This document shows, piece after piece, positions 22,201-34,200 of a stretch of DNA of 64,000 nt. The translations under genes were made by a program, and so were the position numbers. Position 1 is the stretch's first letter. Each line of letters starts with the position of its first letter. A model generated the notes under the pieces. That model was given only the letters and a program-made list of their open reading frames with translations. It searched no databases and had not been told where the DNA came from. The stretch comes from Acanthococcus lagerstroemiae (lineage: Eukaryota > Arthropoda > Insecta > Hemiptera > Eriococcidae), in contig CM063110.1 in the NCBI GenBank assembly GCA_031841125.1, positions 18,161,626 to 18,225,625 of the forward strand, read 5' to 3'.

Positions 22201-25200
22201 AGCATTTTCATGTGTATTTCGCGGACTGCGTCGACATGAGAATGTCATCGTCGTGCGAACGTATAGCGTCCAAACAAGCAGCTAGCTGCTGGAAGAGGGT
22301 CAGCTCTCGACTGAAAAATTAGAAACTAGCCTGTTTCTTATTGGCGATCGCTGGAAAATATATCAGGAAAAAGACCTATTGGTAATCATGTTGAAGGTCT
22401 TTTGTTCTCGAATATAAGAGCTGATAGATGAAAGGTAATTGGGATGACACTACACACACACTAACAGCCCATGGTAAGTTCAAAAGGCTTCAGACTGTGA
22501 AACTGCAGACTCTCCAAAATTCGCACTTTGACCATTTGGTCGAAGATTTCATCCGATTTCTAATTTCAGAAGAGCAATTGATTAACAGATAAAACACCAA
22601 CACTACTCCTAGCCGACCCTAAAAATATTAAATGATTAGTGAACAACTATCCACTTCTAAGGGAATGAAAACAACCTAATATTCACGCTAGCAGATTCTC
22701 TGTTCGCTTAATAAGAAATTCGCATACGACATACATACATCCTATGACTGATTCGTCTGAATAATGTTACATAAGACATCAGTATAAACACAATGTTCAC
22801 TTCAACATATTGAATTACTGATAACGTCATTACATGCTACATTATTATAAATCGTTCGCTTCTCGCAACTAACTGGTAATTGGCTATGAACATAAAACTT
22901 CGAATCGAGAAGACTAGCAACTCATCTCGGGTTCAGCGCTACATATAGACTGGGGAAGAACTAATATAGAAAATGAAACTTCGATTGCAATAGGCTCGGC
23001 TACTAGTAGCTGACCCTAAAAATGAGCGCGCCAAGAAATATAGAGCGCAATGTGCACTGTGGAGGGTAGCAGACGACAGGTGCATTTCGCTGTACCCCCC
23101 ATTTGAGGTACAGGGCTGAAACTTTTGTATTCGTTTGTATATCGTTTCTATACGTTTGTATAGCCCAAATTTTCGTTTGTATACATCCCCCTCCCCCGCT
23201 ACATCGAAAAAACCTTGGGGTACAGGGAAATGGTCTACACTCTCCAATATTTAAGATACAGTGCTGAAACTTTTGTATTTGTTTGCATATGATTTGTATA
23301 GGTTCCCGAAGTTTCGTTTGTATACATCCCCTCGTCCCGCTATATTAACAAAACGCGGGGGGGGTACAGGGAAAGTGTATCCCCCATTTGAGGTAGGTAA
23401 CTGAAACTTTTGTGTATTCGTTTGTACGTTTATTTACGTTTGTATATCCCACATTTTTGTTTGTATACATCTCTATCCCCCGCTAAATCGAAAAAACGTT
23501 AGTGGGCAGAAAGTGCACCCCCGTCCCATTTGAGGTACGAGGCTGAAACTTTGTGTAGGTATTCGTTTGTAGATCGTTTGTATACGTTTGTATAAGCCAA
23601 ATTTTCGTTCGTGTATGCATAAATACTCTAAACTCTAAATTTTGGGTCTGCTGCAGGAGAATAGTGTTCTTCCTGTTTGTTCGTGTCGGTGGTTGAGGAG
23701 TTCATGGTTTCATTTATGTGTCGTTTAAATATACTCTTTTTTTTCTTCCCCCGTCAACAATATTGTTTGTATATACCTACTGGTTTTGCAATAAAGTAGG
23801 TGCATGTCGCCAGCCCCCTCATTGTGGAAATAGGAGAGAAAAATAATGTCAATAATTTGTTCTAAATCTGTTCTAATTGGTTCAGCCATGTTTAGAATGT
23901 GTTTTTACCCCCACCCCCAAAAATTAGCAACTTAGTTTGAGGGGCTGGCGACATGCTAGCCCCTGACATTCGAATTTGGGATTATAACAACTCTCAGACA
24001 TTGGTTCTTAATTTGTTCTAATTTGTACACCAGTTTTCAGAATTTGTTCCGCCACCCACAGCCACCAAAAAGAGTGACAGGAACAAGTAATGGCTATAAG
24101 CCCGCATGAATACTATTTGCGGCACACTAAAATTTGTTCTACATTCGTTCTAATTTCTTCTCTCATCTACACACCCGCGTCCATCACCACTCTACATTTG
24201 CCGACTATTCGAGGTCAGGGGCGGGGGTAGGTGACCCTTAACGCTTAAGATTCCATATGAATACGATTTGTTGCACTCTGCAATTTGTTCTACATACGTT
24301 CTAGTTTGCTCTCTACCCCGCACCTCAGACTCTCAAAATCATACATTTGCCGACTATCTGAACTAGGGGATGGGGTGTAAGTGACATTTATACATGAATT
24401 TTCCACACAAATACGATTTGCTACCGACTGCAATTGGTTTTCTACTCATTTTAATTTGTTCGCTCATCTACACACTAAAGTCCGTCGCCACAATGCATTG
24501 GCCCACAATATGAATTTATGTGGTGGGGGTAGGTGGCCCTAATGCGCGAATTTTCCATATGATGGCGATTTTTCGGGCACTAAAATTTGTTCTCTATTTG
24601 TTCTAATTTGTACTTTCATCTACACAGGGGCGTCGCTAGAAAAATTTATAAGGGGGTAATTTTTTCAGTAGTGTTGACCTACATTCATCGACGTTCGTGG
24701 ATTTTTCGGTGTGGGGGGGGGGGGAGATCAAAGTGTCTATCAGTCATTTGTCATTTATTTTCAGTCAGGGTCATTTAAAAATTTAAGAATCAGCAAATTA
24801 TATCATGAAAGAGAAAACAAAGAATTTAGAATAGGAAAATTCTATTATAATGACCAGGGCTGCAATTTTATGCGAATGCATATTTTTATCTATGGCGTAC
24901 AGGTATAAGTTTCAAAAGACTGAGTTAAATGAGCAGCACTTCATCCTGCATATTTCACATATTTTGGCATTTACCACATATTTTGCACCAATTCTGCTTA
25001 TTTTTGAATTCCCCCCCCCAAAAAAAAAGTGTTGAGAATGATGTCCGACTCCAAAAAAAATTGTTAAGACTTAATGGTCAATGAATCAGTAGAAAAGCTC
25101 TTAGGAAAATATGTTCTTTTGCAAGTAAGATAACCCTTCTCTTGCCCGCATCACATTCATCAATCATAAAGAAATTACGAATAGGTGCATTATCTCCTAG

Positions 25201-28200
25201 GTGCATCTCCGATTAAAAGAAGATTGGACTCTTAAGGAGATACTTTGCTGGATCATTTTAAAATATGATAAAAATTGCCGCAGTGTATCCAACTCAATTT
25301 TTCTTTTGAAGCGATATAGTTACCCAATACCCATATTGTATTTACACATATTTTACAATTTTGGCGCATATTTTCGGCATATTATTTAGATTGAATTCAA
25401 TGCATAAAATATGCGCATATTCCGCTATTTTTTGTGCGTAAAAATTGCAGCCCTGATAATGACGACAAATCGAAATATCAGCTTACAAGAGTCTTCGCAT
25501 GTATGACATGCTCATGTGAGTCGTGTGAGACGTGAACATCATGCGCGTATTACGGTAGGTGAGCTCAATAAGGCCCTAATTTAAGGTCTTGGCTCTCCAA
25601 ACTTTCATGTAAGTGATTTCATGTTTTTCCTTTTTTGTGTTATAGTCGTCGACTGCAATATTTAAAAATTGGCTAGCTTGAAACTTTTCTAGACTGCTCC
25701 ACGTTCCTCAGATCTTCTAATAAAAATACCCCTTTTTCAAAACTTGATAAGTCCAGCGCACCAACGAAGGCTGGGGATGCGACCCAACCTAATACCTAAT
25801 AAGCCTGACCTGAAATTCGATAAATAAAAAGTTAAGCGTGGTTCAACTAGAAATTTATGAGTAAGATATACCTGAAATGATAATCAATTGATCTTACCAG
25901 GCTGGGCCTTATTAGGTTACATAACATTATTTTTCGTGAGTATCGCATACTTCAGTTCTAAATTGCTCAAATTTCACTTTTCTGGCGTCGATCGTTAACC
26001 AACTACCACTACAACAACTATCCAATGTTTGATTTCTGGATAGATTCCATTTGACTTAACATAATACTCGTAAATCCTCCAAGTTACACAAAAAACATAT
26101 CGGAGCACTTTTTACATTATTGGAAAATCATCAACTGGCATATCTCGCACCACCAGTGGATTAATACCTTGATAAAAACGATTGGACAGTGTTGCCATAT
26201 CATGAAGGAACAACTTTGCTGTACGTTTTAATGCAGTCTAAAACACAGCAGTCAAGATCGGTACATTGGGCCTTATATTGTGGATCCAGGCCTTATCGGG
26301 CTCATGTACCTTATGCAATAAAATTCGTCCCCCCCTCCTCAAAATGTAGTATTATAGACGAAGAAGTATATTTAGCTCTATGGGAGGGGGGATGAAGGTC
26401 ATTTATTTTCAGATTTCGATTTTGTTAGACACTCTATGTATGTGTATTGCGAGTCAAGTGTATGGCACGCTACTATTAATTGCGGTATCACACGACACTA
26501 ATTCATTTACAAATTTTTTATACCTGCAGGTACCTATAAATATAATTATTGGCATTTGAATTTGACGGGGGAGGGGGTAATTTTGATCATTTCTACCCCC
26601 TAAATTTTCTGGGGGGAGGTAGAAATTACCCGTCTACCCTCCTCAGCGACGCCCATGCATCTGCAAACAAAAATTCGTCGCTACATTGCGACAATATGAA
26701 CTTATGTGGTGGGGGTAACTGGCCCTTATGCGCGAATTTCCCACATAATGACGATTTCTCGGGCACTAAAATTTGTTCTCTATTTGTTCTCATTTCTTCT
26801 CGATCCACACACCACAATCATCATCAATGTGTATTTGAAGTCAACTGAAATTCAGGAGGTGGGCTTAGGTGGCCCTTAAGTCCTAAGTTTCCAGGTAAAT
26901 GTGATATTCTGCTCACTACAATTTGTTCTCTATTTGTTCTAATATGTACTCTCATCTACACACTAAAATCCGTCGTCGCCAAAAAGTCAAATATTGGAGA
27001 GTGTAGACCATTTCCCTGTACCCTAAGGTTTTTTCGATGTAGCGGGGGAGGGGGATGTATACAAACAAAAATTTGGGCTATACAAACGTATACAAACGAA
27101 TACAAAAGTTTCAGCCCCGTACCTCAAATGGGGGGTACAGCGAAATGCACCTGCAGACGACGACATTCTCATGTCGGCGCGGTCAGCGAAGCAGACATGG
27201 AAATGCTCTCCCGTGGTTGCAGACTCGGCTGCAAGATGATGCACTAGCAGAGCGTAGTGCTCGCAAGCTGGTACAAGAAACGTGATGTTCGCATGGGAAT
27301 ACAGGCTGATACAAGGAGTGTGGTACACTTTTCAGGAATCCATTCTGAATTTTAAAGTGACCATTACAGTGTTAAAATAGAACTAAAAGCGAAACCAGAA
27401 TCAGGCAAGCCAATGCCTGGAAGGCGTTCTGGGCCCAAAGGGATATTCTCAAGGGGAAACTCAAAAGTACTGTCTACCCGGTTCTGACCTACGGGGCGCC
27501 AACGTGGGCCTGTACTAATAACCAAATACATAAAACGGAAATAACGCAACACGCCATGCTAAGGAACATATTGCAGGCATAAGATTAAGGGACAAAATTC
27601 ACGTTTCGGAATTGTTCACCAAAACAAAAGCTAAAAACATTGTCATGATCATCAAAAAGCTAAAATTTAACTATGCAGGGCATGTTGCGAGAGAAGTCGG
27701 ATTGAAATGGAATAGAGTTTCCACTTTCTGGACCCCGGCGAGGGAAAACGCAAAGTTGGGAGACCATCGAAAAGATGGGTAGTTGAGGTGATCGCGGTGG
27801 CCGGCCCCAATTGGGCACAGAAGGCCGCAAATAGAAAATTTTGGTTAGATTTGATCAACGCTCATACCCAGAACTGGGTGGCTGGGTGAGGAACGAGACC
27901 AACTCCCCCCCCCCACGAACCTATCGACTCAATGTAACTATTCCGTCGATTTCGTTCCGCCGAGCCCGCGAGCTTGTAATAAAAAAATAAAATAAAAATA
28001 ATTACAGAGTTAAGGGATACTTGGAGAAAGGTTTTCCATTAAACGCGGACGCACTAAAAAAGATAACCAAGATGTTCACGGAAGCCCAAATCTGTCGAGA
28101 AAATGTACTTCGAAGTTCAAGAGCCATGTAGAAACTATATGACATAGCGTTTACTGATAAGCTTTTTTCAACGTGAATACTCATTTTTGAATCGGGCGCC

Positions 28201-31200
28201 GAATTTTGAAAAATTCTACTTTTTACGCTCTTTCCAACGATACTAATAACTCATTCTGTTTACAAATGTTGATTGGTTCCCTTACGCTGAATAGCGTCCA
28301 ATTGCGAACTGTAAAAATCCTTAACAGATTTCCAAGCTATGGAGAGAAGTAGGGCATCTAGTGTTTTTTTTTGTTTTTTTTCTTCCTTCAAATCATCGAC
28401 ACGGAAGTCTTCTTTGGAACGCGAAGATTTATCATAAACTTACACATATGTGTAGGATAATAATCAAATGAACGACAGTAACAAACAATATACTTGAATA
28501 GATAGGCTCGCAAGTATAGTACGTACGTAATGTGTGCATATTTCATTGAATTTTGATGTTTTCCAAAAAATATTACATAACGTTAACCGGTTTCATTCGC
28601 TTCGATTTTACAACCTTAAACGCACTTTCCATAACATTAAGCGGATTATACAAAATTATACGCGATTATGATCAGTGGCGCTTACTATAATAACAGTACA
28701 GTATGCCGGGCCCTTGATTTTCCATAAACTCGGTATTCAGTCTGTTTCGTGACTGCTACAGCGCATCGACTTGAAAAGTGACGGCAGTAGAACCTTCCGG
28801 AGGCCACTTTTGGCACTTCTGCCTACTCTCGGGTTATAAATTATAAAAACGATCTTATCAGCACGAAAATGATGAATAAACAATTTTTAATGTAATGAAG
28901 AAGTATGGAATTACGTCTTGGAATTTTCAAATTGCACGCAATTGCAAACGGATACATTATAAAAAGAAAACCAAGTTGTATAAATTATTGCGGTGTTAGT
29001 TTAGGACTTCTTAGAGTGTTACAATGAATTTTCTCGGTAGCCTATTCCAATGATATTATTTATAGTTTGGGCCTAAATTTAATGAATACCTCGAATAGGG
29101 AATTTCCAGCCTGATGATGGGGTGCTGCTCGAAAATGCCAGAGCAACTATGTAAAACGCCACTGGGAATTTCTCAACTTATCTCCCACTAATACGCACTC
29201 TTTGATCACAATGACAGGGAATACTGCGAGGTCGAAGAACTCCGGCAAAATAGAGAAATGTGCGGTGTGAGATTTGCCTACATGAAGCGCCGGACATACA
29301 ACATTATTTACAGGTACCTACAATATCAAATATCAATGATCACCGGCGATGGAATAATGCTGTTTTGAACACATTTTGAAATTTTCCATAAAAGTATTGC
29401 CCTTGGCAGATTTCATCGAAAACTTAAAATAACCCGCAGAATCATTGATAAAAAGTATTTTTCGTCATTTCCTGGTTTAATGACGTTCTATTGAACATAC
29501 GAATATCTACGCGGTAATTTCTCATGTATTTAACAGGAGCAGAGGGACCGGCCGTGTAACCGGGAATGTCACAAATATATCTTGATGATCCGAGAATAGA
29601 TTTTTAATATCTTCAAGCTTCTTCAGTGGCTTGTTCATGATTCCTCAAGAGTTCTTTAAGGCTCTTGCTATGCTGTAGATTTTTTTAAATTACTAGGGGG
29701 CTTCGCTCGTGCCGGCCTTGCTCGGCGCTTCGCGCCTCGTCCGACCACCACAGTCCTCAGTGTTTGGTCTAAAACTTTTGTTCCTGAGTTGAAGTTTTCT
29801 CTGGGCTACTTTTGCTCCCCCTCTATCAGCGGTCCTCAATCTTCCACCGTGAACCCCCTTCCATCTTATCTTCATCACGAGCCTCCTCCTCCACCACGAC
29901 CCCATATCGTACACCACGGACCACGGTCGCTCTCCGCCTCCACGGTCACACTTCAACGGTCGCAGCCCTCCTTAGCCACGAACTCCTCCCCCACAACGGC
30001 CATAATCTACCAGAGGCTTCAATGCCCACCCCATGGTCTTTTACCTCCACAGTATCCCCCTTGCGAACACTTCCCTCTCCCTTGGACTTTTTCCTCCTCT
30101 ACAATCATCGACCACTACAACCGACCTCCACCACCTGGGCCTTAATCTCTTCACATTACCCTCTCCCTCGCTCCATGACTTACTCCATCCACAGCTTCTC
30201 TCCCACATGGCACCCTCTGTCCATTCCTCCGAGCATCACCCAGTCCTCCACATAGTCTCCACCCATCACCCTCTTCCACCCGGAGTGCCCTCCCCCATTA
30301 GGACCACATCCTCACGGCCACCCCCACACCGCTATGGGGTTCATTTCTGTTCACGTACCACGGCCCCCACCAAGACCTCTTCACCCATCAGTACGCTCTT
30401 CCCAATTGCGGCCTTAATCCCTCGCTACAGCCTTCCCCTTCCACTGCTTCTTCTCTGCGGCCTCCTCGTCCCAACTCCCTCAAAGATCCCCTGGTCCTCC
30501 ACTCAAGAGCTCCCACCACCATGATCACCCATCCCTTTCACACCGCCGCCGCCAGTCACTCCCGCACCACGGCTTTCATTTCCCTCCCTGATCCCTCTTC
30601 CAACCAGGACTTCCTCCTCCACCAGGACCTCTTACTCACCATTACCCGCCACCACCAAGGGCCTTTATCTCCCTCCTGAGACCACGCCCCCATGAATCTC
30701 CTCCACATTCTGGAGCTCCCTCCACCATGAACCACCTCTTAGGGGTAGGCTACCTTTGGAGAAATGAGCAATTAGTGGAGCAGGGTGGGCAATCCGCAGG
30801 CGGCGGATCCTCCCGAGGGTAGGCTACCCATAGAGAATTGAGCAATTAAGAAGCAGGGTAGGCAATCGCAGTGTTTTTTTTCTCCCGGAGGTGGTGGTGG
30901 TGGTGGCAGTGGCCGCGGCGGATTTTACTTTCTTTAGTATATGGAAAGATATGTATTTTTATGTTGGTTATGTCTTAAGACTTGAAGATCTTTTATGTTA
31001 GAACAGATGACGTCCTTGAAAGTACCTCATCTGCTCCTTTTTAGTATATAGAGAGGTACTAGGGGGCTTCGCCCCCTGGCCGCTTCGCCCCCCCCCGCCG
31101 TCACTCGCTTTACGCCTCGTCCAACCGCCACAGTCCTCCGTGTTTGGTCTGAAACTTTTGTTCCTGAGTTGAGGGTTGCTTTGTGCTTCTTTTACTCCCT

Positions 31201-34200
31201 CTCTATCAGCGGTCCTCAATCTTCCACCATGAACCCCCTTCCATCCTTTCTTCATCACGAGCCTCCTCCTCCTCCTCCACCACGACCCCGTCATTGACCA
31301 TGGTTGCTCTCCGCCTCCACGGTCACACCTCAACAGTCGCAACCCTCCTCAGCCACAAACTCCTCCCCCACAATGGCCATAGTCCTCCACCTAGTCTCCC
31401 CTGATCACCCTCTTCCACCACGAGTGCCCTCCATTAGGACCACGTCCTTCGACCACCCCACACCACTGTGGCCTTTCATTTTCGTTCACGTACCACACCC
31501 ACCAAGACCTCTTCACCCATCACTACGACCTCCCTAATGGCGGCTTTAGTCCCTCTCTACAGCCTTCTCCTTCTGCGGCTCCATCGCCCTACGGCCTCCT
31601 CGCTCAACCACCCCGAAGATCCCCTGGTCCTCCAACCAGGAGCTTCCACCACCATGACCAACCCTCCCCCACGAGAACCCTTCCCTTCAAGACCACCTGC
31701 CCGGGACCAGAACTTTCCGCACTATGGCCTTCATTCGCCTTCCCGGCCGCCTCTCTCACCAAGGACTTCCTCCTCCACCAGGACCTCTTACTCACCGTTA
31801 CGCCCCACACCACCCAGGGCCTTTATCCCCCTCCTGAGGCCACGCCGCCCATGGATCTCCTTCCCATTCTGGAGCTCTCTCCACCATGAACCACCTCCTA
31901 GGGGTAGGCTACCTATGGAGAAATAAGTAATTAGTGGGGCAGGTTAGGCGGTCCGCTGTCTCTACTCCCTCCAATGGCGGCCTTAGTCCCTCTCCACAGC
32001 GTTCCCTTCCGCGGCTCTATTGCCCTACGGCCTCCTCGCTCAACCACCTCGAAGATCCCCTAGTCCTCCAACCGGGAGCTTCCACCACCATGATCACCCC
32101 TCCCGCTCAAGAACCCTTCCCTTCAAGACCCCTTCTCCGGGACTAGAACCTTTGGCACCATGGCCTTAATTCGCCTTCCCGGCCGCCTCTCTAACCAAGA
32201 ACTTCCTCTTCCACTAGGACCCCTTCCTCACTATTACCCCCTCCCCACTCGGGGCCTCAATGTCCCTCTACAGTCCCCGCCACCATCGTGTTTTTCCTCC
32301 CCGTCAGGAGCTCCTCCTCTACCATGAGTACCTCTTACACCCCTGGGCCTTTATCTAGAAAAATTTTACTGCCCCTCTAGGATCCTCACCCACCACTACC
32401 TCCTCCTTCCTCAATGGCCAACCTATCCTACCAAGGATTTCCTCCGCCACAAGGACCTCTCCTCCACCACGACCCCCGGGCTTCATCTCTCTTCAGAGCC
32501 CCTGGCCTCACTATGGCCCTCCAAACCCCTTGAAGATCCCAGACCATCTACTCAGGAGCTCTCACAACCATGACCACCCCTCCCCCGAGCGCCCTTCCTC
32601 CTCAAGACCCCACTCCACCACCAGCCCCTCTCGCACCACGGCCATTTCTCTCCAAGGTCCCCTCTCTCACTAAAGACTTTCTCCTCCACCAGGTCCTCTT
32701 ACTCCCGCCCCACCCAGGGCCTTCATCTTCGTCCACAGCCCACGCCCCCACATGGGCCCTCCTCCCCTTCAGGAGTTCCCTTCTCAACCATGAACCTCCT
32801 CCTGAGGGTAGGCTATCTCTGGAAAATTGAGCAATTAAGGGGCTGGGTAGGCAACCTGCAACGAATTGTGATCTTGAAGATTATGGGTAATTATGTCATT
32901 TTATGTCTTATTATGTCAGTTATGTCTTACAACTTGGAGATCTTTTATGTTAGAACCGAGCATGTCCTTGAAAGTAGTTGGTCTGCCCCTGCAATTTTCC
33001 AAGGGCTCTCCTCCCCCTTCAGGAGCTTTCTTCACAACCACTACCCCTGGAAAATTGAGTAATTAAGGGGCCGGGTAGGCAACCTGCAGCGACTTGTTAT
33101 CTTGAAGATTATGGGTAATTATGTCATTTTATGTCTTATTATGTCGGTTATGTCTTAAAACATGGAGATCTTTTATATTAGACAGATTATGTCCTTGAAA
33201 GTAGCTGATCTGCCCCTGCAATTTTTCTGATTTTTAGATAGGCAACCCACAGTGCGTTTTTTTCAGGAGGGGGGTGGAGGAGTTTTGGTTTTTAATATAT
33301 AGAGAGATTCAAGACATAAGAGTTAAGACTCTTTACACATAGGGTGTCTATAGAACTTGATAAGTAAAAATGGAGTACTTTTTCAGGACACCCTTTGCAG
33401 GACCGTAGCCGGCATATTTTCCATTTTCCCCCCCGAGTATGCAAATCTTTTGTTTTGTTTTCAATTGTTTTATCCCCTTTACCCCTCCCTCATTTTTGCT
33501 CCCCACTTTCCCCTCCTCGTGAATATAGATCCTGCGCTACATTTTTTAATGACCAATCATAGGAATCGCAAGAAATTCATTTTTGAGTACATATTTCTAA
33601 CAAAAATAAAGGACTTTTATTTTATTTAAATTTTAGCACTCTTTAGGACCTTTCAGGACCTATTTTCAAAATTCAGGACTTTTCGGAACTTAAAGGGGTT
33701 TTCAGCACCTGTCGACACCCTGTAACAGATCTTACGGATTCGGTCAACACTATCCCAAGCCTCGAAACTTTTTAAAAATTTTCTAGACTATTTGACAATT
33801 TCTACAATTCATTCAGAATCGCTGAGCTATTTCTATAGTTTTTTAAGATTTCTTAACACTGTTTAAGTATATTTAACGTTTTTTCCCCAAACGTTTCTAA
33901 GATTCTTTTAGGTTCTCCTTAAATTGCTAATAACGACTTGAGTCCCCCCCTCCAATAATTCACAGTTCAAACTTGATGTCTCTTCGAAATACGAGTACCT
34001 AAAATTTGGCCAAATTCCTCACGGATAGCCTTGCCAGTTCCGTGTATAACCGTGGAGAGGTAAATTTCTCGTTAGTGTAAGAAATAGATTTTTTATATAG
34101 TTTACAATAAGAAGAGAAAAATACGCAGAAAACTAGAAAAAGGGTTGTCAGATTACTTTATGCTAACTAACATAGGTACGAAAATCTTCACCAGTGTGAG

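Larger units (their letters stand above)
24000..26990. repeat. Minisatellite array B, ~150-bp period, interrupted by a hAT-like element
   Basis: The phrase AATTTGTTCT...CATCTACACAC recurs near 24,131, 24,282, 24,432, 24,586, 26,770 and 26,920. After subtracting the 2,041-bp insertion, spacing is 143-154 bp throughout. Each unit also has a G-rich GTGGTGGGGGTAGGTGGCCC block. More degenerate units extend left to about 23,850. Confidence 0.75.
22082..27326. mobile_element. 5.2-kb palindromic-ended, non-coding element with internal minisatellites
   Basis: The right end 26,991-27,326 is an inverted copy of two left segments, 22,082-22,257 (from GTACCACACTCC) and about 23,070-23,257. The left arm is itself split by about 0.8 kb of other sequence. 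Between the arms are two different tandem arrays and nested hAT-like elements. No transposase or other protein is recognisable. The arms amount to roughly 330 bp of diverged terminal inverted repeat. The class is unknown; it may be a foldback-type element or an inverted duplication of satellite DNA. It lies in NRF intron 1. Confidence 0.65.

Noticed and set aside
23085..26990. Regularly spaced repeats as a CRISPR array
   Set aside because: The units are 142-150-bp diverged minisatellites with no short direct repeat/spacer structure, in a eukaryotic intron.
28674..29164. Possible 491-bp hAT MITE with CAGTGGCG ends
   Set aside because: The flanking 8-mers do not match and the arms diverge after about 13 bases; not enough to call an element.
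30033..30524. 163-codon Pro/Ser-rich frame as a gene
   Set aside because: It lies in the C-rich body of a Helitron-like element, overlaps equally long frames in other phases and has no domain; composition explains it.
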